This document shows, piece by piece, positions 61,001 to 64,000 of a DNA stretch of 64,000 nucleotides. The stretch spans positions 310,001 to 374,000 of the forward strand of contig JAZGTN010000169.1 in assembly GCA_037783415.1 (NCBI GenBank), in the 5' to 3' direction. The notes below the pieces were generated by a model. The model ran no database searches and was not told the DNA's origin. It saw only the letters and a program-made list of their open reading frames with translations. This DNA is from Leptasterias polaris (lineage: Eukaryota; Echinodermata; Asteroidea; Forcipulatida; Asteriidae). Made by a program: the position numbers and the translations under genes. Each line of letters opens with the position of its first letter. Position 1 is the stretch's first letter.

Positions 61001-64000
61001 AATGTTTTAGAGCGCTTGGGGCTTTGGAGCTGGCAATTTGCAGTTCTTTTACAGTGCAAAAAGGGCACAATGGCCATGGTGGTAAAGGCCAGGCAAAAGT
61101 GGCCGTGATATGGACTCATTTGCAGGGGGCATCACGGCCACTTGAAGGGCAACGACGGCTGTGACAAAAAACAAAGGGATGACAGTTAACATGCTTGGAC
61201 ATTTCAATATGAGCGTGAACAGACATGCACTCACTGTGCTACCATTGGGTTACGCCATACAAAGAGGAACAAAGGGGTACTAGAATTCATCCTCGATTGT
61301 TTTGTTTTTTGTTTTGTTTTCGGTGGTTATTTCGTAATCCCCAATTCCAGTCCTTTATGCTTTTGTTGTAGAGAGAAGTGTTATGAGAAACAGACATGCT
61401 GCTACCTTTTTGTCATTGTATTCAGAGTAATTAGCATAGGCATTTATAAAGCCAAGATTATTGCCAATTATCTACCATAGATCTCAGCTGATTAACGGTA
61501 GACACACACCACATTTACTCAAAAGAAAAAGAAATATCACGGTGCATATAGGAACATTTGTTGTCTCCCTTTTAAGTTTAAGTTTTTCTCACCTTTTGTG
61601 CCTCATCCCCTTTGGCATACCTTTGCTTTACTCTCTTCATCTTGCCTCACTCCACCTTGGCTCACCTTGCTTCACTCTCTTCAACTTGCCTCACTCCACC
61701 TTTCGCTCATCTCTGCTCATTTTCTCCCTCTTGCTGTCTTGCCTCATCTTTGCCTCACTCCACCTTGACTCAACTTGCCTCACCCCACCTTTCGCTCATC
61801 TCTCCTCATTTTCTCCCTCTTGCTGTACTGTATCTTGCCTCATCATCCTCACCTTGGCTCACCTCGCCTCACTCTTTCCATCTTGCCTTACTCCACCATG
61901 GCTTACCTTGCCTCACTATCTTCATTTTTCCTCCCTCCATTTTTCGCTCACCTCGCCTCACTTCCTCCATTTTGCCTTTCTCCATCTTGCCTCATTCTCT
62001 CCATTTTGTCTAACCACCTTGGCTCACCTTGCCTCACTCCACCTGTCGCTCATCTCTCCTCATTTCCCCCCTCTTGCTGTACTATATCTTGCCTCATCAT
62101 CCCCACCTTGCCTCACCTTGCTTCATTTTCTCTCCTATACTGTGTCTCTGCAAACCTCTTTTGAATGTATTCCCACCATGCAAAGTTTCAAATCTCGTTG
62201 ATACCTTTTGGCTCTTTTCTCTGAAAAAAAACCCACAAACAATTATTTCCACTGAGACTTTGTTTTATTTTTCAGAAACACCTTCACATCTTCAAGAGGT
62301 GCTAAATGAATTTAACAAACAGACTTTGAACTTCAGTGATGTTGATAAGACTGACATCTTGCTGCAGTTACCATACATGGCAGTTGGCTACTTCAATAGT
62401 AAAGGTGGCATTTTGGCTCTGGAGAAATATGATGTGCACATTTACATTCCGCACGGTGCAATAGCTGAGGGCCCACCCCAACAGGTGTATATCTATATCA
62501 ACCCTGATGCAGTAGTTGCTGATACAGTCAATGATGAAGAGGAACAATTGTCACCAGAGGTTCACTGTGGTCCTCCAGGTCTTACATTTGAAAAGAGTGT
62601 AGTGTTGTCTTTTCCTCATCATGCAGAGTCATCTGATTGGGAGTTTACTGCTAAGATGTCTTCAGCTTCTTCACAAGCCTGGCAAGCCCTTAACAGCAGC
62701 ACTGATGGTCAGTTGGTGTCTGCTAAAGGAAACAATGCCATTTTTCTGGTCGATCATTTCACATGGTTTGCATTGTTTGGCAGATCATTGGGTACTAGGC
62801 GAAAACGAGTGAGAGTCGGTGCCTTTGGAGATATCTTTGGTCCAAGATGTTATGCTTTTCGGGTTTACATTTGGAAGGATGACAGGGTCTCTCAGCAGGT
62901 ACTTAAAAATGTTATTACATTTATTTAAATAAAGTCATGCAAAATTATTAAATAGATGAATCATTGTTAGACACTGATATTGACAAAATAGCAAGACCCC
63001 CAACATAGGGCTAGATAGCTCAGTTGGTAGAGCACTGGGTCGTTAGTCCGGATGTAATTGGTTCAAATCCCACTGTTAAATTAATTTGTTCAACCCAAAA
63101 TTACTTGTTAACATTTATACCTCCCTAAAATACGCTTACGTTTATCAAAACTTTGATATTAAAATGGGATGTTCAGAACATTTTTGACTTATTGAAGGAA
63201 ACGTATGTTTATTTTATTCAACCGTTTAGAATCTCACAGACAGCTCAAATAATTTGTGGTGGTTAGATAAAATTAATTGGCAAGTTTTAATCTTAAACTG
63301 ACTTGTTACAAAGTAGTATTGATGCAAATTTTGCTTAATAGATGCATGTGCTGTGATTATAAAGGTGAATGTTTTAATTAAATTACCATACACGCGACTT
63401 GTCAAATCTGTTCCAATGTTCTTTGAATTTCTGTCTGTCGCATAGAAAGTTGTGGAATTTGAAGAGAAAAAAAGATCAGAAATCTTGGATGCCTTTAGAG
63501 ATCTGAAGTTTCTCAAAGGTAAAGGGCACATGCGTGTGGAGATGACAAAAACCATTGAGGGATGGAATGTAACACCACAAACAGCTGAGGTAAATAAATC
63601 CAATACATATACCATACTTACTATATACGTTGAAGATAATTTGCCTTTGCACTTTACAGCTGATTATATTTTTGTAGAAAAAGCAGCCCCAATGGACTCA
63701 AGCTTCTCCAGTAAACAGTTCTATTCTGTTTCCAACTTTTCATTAGTTTAATTTTCAAAGATGAGAAGACTTACTTATGTATTAGTTGAAATGAGGCACA
63801 AAATGAGTTTTTGACAGAATGCTACCAATTGTCTATTTCTTGTTTATTAAACAGACTTAGAAAGCACTTATTTGTTTATTTTATTAGAACTGATATTACA
63901 GCAACACAGAAGAAGGTTTTGTCTCAATGTTTCTATGCAGATCAATGAAAAAGATGTATGGTCGCTATCTCAGAATTCAGTCTCATTTATTGTGAAGACT
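45981..64000 (+). CDS. Ig5-FN3-TM-ZU5-UPA receptor (whole gene, 14 coding exons seen, 3' end missing)
   Basis: Exons join in phase to 3333 nt (1111 codons) with no stop: signal peptide (1 to about 20), Ig1 V-like (17-136), Ig2-Ig5 (137-581), FN3 (582-676), a six-Cys domain (677-763), transmembrane helix (about 770-790), linker, ZU5 (about 850-970) and UPA (about 1000-1111). ZU5 and UPA occur together in UNC5 netrin receptors, PIDD and ankyrins, where UPA packs on ZU5 and, in UNC5, holds a following death domain. The ectodomain lacks the thrombospondin repeats of UNC5 and looks like an Ig cell-adhesion molecule (nephrin/CD80-like C2 sets). It should be a plasma-membrane receptor linking adhesion or ligand binding to ZU5-UPA signalling; the ligand is unknown. 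A death domain may follow beyond the edge. Confidence 0.87.
46444..46803 (+). CDS. Ig-ZU5 receptor exon 2: V-like Ig domain 1
   Basis: Phase 1-1. ILTCTSSSS has the first Cys, ASWRQGF the Trp, and DDEGRYWCVLN the D.G.Y.C motif. Two acceptors share a phase (exon start 46444, or 46462 after TATTTCTGCAG, which looks stronger). Donor G|GTGAGT. Confidence 0.85.
47127..47471 (+). CDS. Ig-ZU5 receptor exon 3: Ig domain 2
   Basis: Phase 1-1. RQFTCKVNGTKPEAMFTWTY and HQLLKCGATN give the Cys-Trp-Cys core of a C2-type domain. It starts VPPNAVAV, typical of Ig-domain boundaries. Confidence 0.88.
47750..48085 (+). CDS. Ig-ZU5 receptor exon 4: Ig domain 3
   Basis: Phase 1-1. YTITCKVQGTRPAVYIQWMV and KNATCTSNTV. 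It is very like exon 3 in the CKV.GT.P....W segment, suggesting internal domain duplication. Donor G|GTATGT. Confidence 0.88.
48110..49985. other. Ig-ZU5 intron between exons 4 and 5
   Basis: AT-rich. A segment TGCTTTGCTTTTGTTTGTCC with CAAGCCCATCTGGA occurs twice (about 48631-48660 and 48963-48995), part of a short dispersed repeat. No exon is recognised. Confidence 0.4.
50001..50318 (+). CDS. Ig-ZU5 receptor exon 5: Ig domain 4
   Basis: Phase 1-1. GPPDTPVISG opening, TLICTADLG, YLAWSKEDT, HNITCTASRT. LEFTPNRQDNRHNITC resembles the MTFTPPRDNHRKNATC of exon 4. Donor T|GTACGT. Confidence 0.87.
50849..51184 (+). CDS. Ig-ZU5 receptor exon 6: Ig domain 5
   Basis: Phase 1-1. VNLSCTAKGNPIPVITWF and DYGVYTCNSTNDIG are an I-set-like Ig signature. 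Donor A|GTAAGA. Confidence 0.9.
51284..51720. repeat. Foldback element in the intron before the FN3 exon
   Basis: GTAAAGGCCATTCTGCG and TTTTTTTTCCCAGC at the left are inverted as CATAATGGCCTTTAC and GCTGGGAAAAAAAA. Outer ends TAGTCTTGGTCCAAGAC and GTCTTGGAACCAAGACTA are also complementary. Confidence 0.7.
51947..52231 (+). CDS. Ig-ZU5 receptor exon 7: fibronectin type III domain
   Basis: Phase 1-1. RPNKPTGAVLTDRTSSSIAV opening, VNWRAGYDGG, then LEPYTEYEINVYAENDLG, the L.P.t.Y...V.A.N..G signature of FN3. Donor C|GTACGT. Confidence 0.92.
52300..53390. other. Intron between exons 7 and 8
   Basis: AT-rich with a decayed repeat near 52900-53280 (GAGCAAAGCACTTAACCTTA; repeated CTCGAAGTGG/TTGAAGTGG words). 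No exon is recognised. Confidence 0.35.
53397..53657 (+). CDS. Ig-ZU5 receptor exon 8: six-cysteine juxtamembrane domain
   Basis: Phase 1-1, about 87 residues. Cysteines lie in GGCIQLEV, DWASCGECIE, LSFWCQPT, AKHCQMN and GQLCSDF. I do not recognise the fold; the alternating hydrophobic pattern suggests a beta-rich disulfide-bonded module. Donor G|GTAAGT. Confidence 0.8.
53746..53950. repeat. GGGTCAG-rich dispersed repeat, copy 3
   Basis: GTCGGAATTGACCTGGATTC and TTTGGGTCAGTATGACCCAG words shared with 14930-15118 and 19207-19415. Confidence 0.55.
54174..54386. repeat. GGGTCAG-rich dispersed repeat, copy 4
   Basis: Begins ACACTCTAATTCTTACCC and contains CTTCTGGGTCAGTGTGACCC and TTTCCGAATCAGCCTG. 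It lies just before the transmembrane exon. Confidence 0.55.
54549..54665 (+). CDS. Ig-ZU5 receptor exon 9: transmembrane helix
   Basis: Phase 1-1. STPWPWP then VGVIGVVLLAAIVFLI and the positively charged DKFWGRTFKNI, a single-pass helix with basic residues on the cytoplasmic side. Confidence 0.9.
54775..54805 (+). CDS. Ig-ZU5 receptor exon 10: cytoplasmic linker microexon
   Basis: A 31-nt exon, phase 1 to 2, encoding PEEVQLAMQ. Acceptor CCTTTCAG, donor AG|GTAAAC. Confidence 0.72.
55000..56945 (-). mobile_element. Non-LTR retrotransposon remnant (reverse transcriptase)
   Basis: Minus-strand frames in order: a charged helical pre-RT region (56910-56689), RPIVLLTIIYKIF with QAAYRHGRSTTEQVFTLKIL (56340-56140), NNGVPQGDCPSPILFTIYLA (about 56010-55950), YANDITWAS (about 55790-55750, a variant of the YADD catalytic box), and a C-terminal RRTGHLVRLPVKTPAKP region (about 55260-55210). 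Frameshifts and stops separate them, so it is dead. It sits antisense in the 5.9-kb intron between exons 10 and 11. Confidence 0.85.
57034..59061. mobile_element. GCGCAAACG MITE, second copy, split by an insertion
   Basis: GGGTGCGTTCAACTTGCGCA at the left and TTTGCGCAAGTGGGACGCTC at the right are the ends of the same element as 43587-44067. The halves resume the match on either side of 57183-58693. Confidence 0.65.
57183..58693. mobile_element. Nested element with GGTGTTCGGC ends
   Basis: About 1.5 kb beginning GGTGTTCGGC and ending GCCGAACACC, inserted in the GCGCAAACG MITE. It contains several TACTTCCGGT(C/T)GAAA words (about 57530, 58120, 58250, 58430). No transposase-like frame was seen, and the superfamily is unknown. 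Confidence 0.6.
59062..60681. other. Intron remainder before exon 11
   Basis: A GC-rich patch at 59835-60000 holds GCGTACGCGCTCGCGTACGC. Beyond that I see AT-rich sequence and no supported exon. Confidence 0.35.
60682..60749 (+). CDS. Ig-ZU5 receptor exon 11: cytoplasmic linker
   Basis: A 68-nt exon, phase 2 to 1, after TTTTTTCTTTCCAACAG. It encodes NQRGREHTKTEFGGTSDFQE and joins the ZU5 exon with G plus AA. Confidence 0.68.
61561..62165 (+). repeat. Pyrimidine-rich minisatellite
   Basis: Degenerate tandem units built of TTGCCTCACTCCACCTT, TTGGCTCACCTTGC and CGCTCATCTCTSCTCATTTT words. A higher-order unit beginning CACCTTTCGCTCATCTC recurs at about 61698, 61788 and, as CACCTGTCGCTCATCTC, 62040. 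All three plus-strand frames stay open for long stretches because stops are rare in such sequence; this is not a gene. It ends about 110 bases before the ZU5 exon. Confidence 0.85.
62276..62898 (+). CDS. Ig-ZU5 receptor exon 12: ZU5 domain and UPA start
   Basis: A 623-nt exon, phase 1 to 0. VGYFNSKGGILALEKYDVHI and YIPHGAIAEG form the opening of a ZU5 domain (g.f.s.GG.l.....v...vP.GAi..g). CGPPGLTFEKSVVLSFPHHA is its conserved core. KRVRVGAFGDIF begins the UPA domain. A WEFTAKMSS segment links them. Confidence 0.93.
63008..63108 (+). repeat. tRNA-like SINE, family B, copy 2
   Basis: GGGCTAGATAGCTCAGTTGG then GGTTCAAATCCCACTGTTA, followed by TTTGTTCAACCCAAAATTAC as in the copy at 18410-18535. 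The 3' acceptor-stem half no longer pairs, so a working tRNA is unlikely. Confidence 0.7.
63446..63589 (+). CDS. Ig-ZU5 receptor exon 13: UPA domain
   Basis: A 144-nt exon, phase 0-0. VVEFEEKKRSEILDAFRDLK and LKFLKGKGHMRVEM, then EGWNVTPQTAE|GTAAAT, follow the UPA pattern. Confidence 0.88.
63941..64000 (+). CDS. Ig-ZU5 receptor exon 14: UPA end, cut by the window edge
   Basis: Acceptor TTCTATGCAG, then INEKDVWSLSQNSVSFIVKT in phase 0, matching the I...diW.......sF.v end of UPA domains. It continues outside the window. Confidence 0.82.
   Translation, partial: MNEKDVWSLSQNSVSFIVKT

Noticed and set aside
61461..62201. Long plus-strand open frame of 246 codons and overlapping frames
   Set aside because: All three frames are open because the sequence is C/T-rich tandem repeat; the translations are low-complexity and lack domains.
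62029..62275. Upstream part of the 299-codon frame containing ZU5
   Set aside because: The first ~80 codons read through the minisatellite and intron. The splice acceptor TTTTTCAG at 62268-62275 marks the real exon start.
63008..63080. tRNA gene
   Set aside because: The head resembles a tRNA, but the acceptor stem does not close and the same downstream sequence follows the other copy at 18410-18535, so it is a SINE.

Overview
This is animal (metazoan) genomic DNA with short exons, long AT-rich introns and a heavy repeat load. TTAGGG-type interstitial telomeric repeats, tRNA-derived SINEs, CR1/L2/jockey-like LINE remnants and very abundant short TTAA-flanked MITEs, together with the two gene families present, point to a marine deuterostome. 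An echinoderm, probably a sea star, is my best guess (inference from repeat style, not proven).

Two multi-exon receptor genes fill the window, arranged head to head. On the minus strand, about 42200 down to 7516, lies an adhesion GPCR. I could join 21 coding exons with matching splice phases into a predicted open frame of about 908 residues: signal peptide, Ig-like domain, two successive GAIN-B/GPS-like modules, seven transmembrane helices and an acidic cytoplasmic tail. The second GPS carries the canonical cleavage tripeptide H-L-T. The first keeps the four Cys and the Trp of the motif but has lost that tripeptide. The two modules are each encoded by five exons with the same order and phases, which is the signature of an exon-cassette tandem duplication.

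On the plus strand, from 45981 to beyond the right edge, lies a type I receptor of at least 14 coding exons (about 1111 residues in the window): signal peptide, five Ig domains, one FN3 domain, an unrecognised six-cysteine domain, a transmembrane helix, then cytoplasmic ZU5 and UPA domains as in UNC5-type receptors. The C-terminal end, where UNC5 proteins have a death domain, is outside the window.

The 3.8 kb between the two start codons carries a 23-bp minisatellite, a perfect 24-bp-arm palindrome, a foldback element and a MITE. Region 1-7500 is repeat-rich, with at most a terminal exon of an upstream plus-strand gene near 110-233. Introns carry five copies of one TTAA-flanked MITE, a hAT element whose 8-bp target duplication copies a splice donor, several foldback elements, LINE remnants on both strands (12.7-13.7, 28.0-28.6, 30.7-31.9, 41.8, 55.0-56.9 kb), a telomeric-repeat array inside a hairpin, and a pyrimidine-rich minisatellite (61.6-62.2 kb). 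All exon boundaries are read by eye from splice sites and phase; no transcript or database evidence was available.
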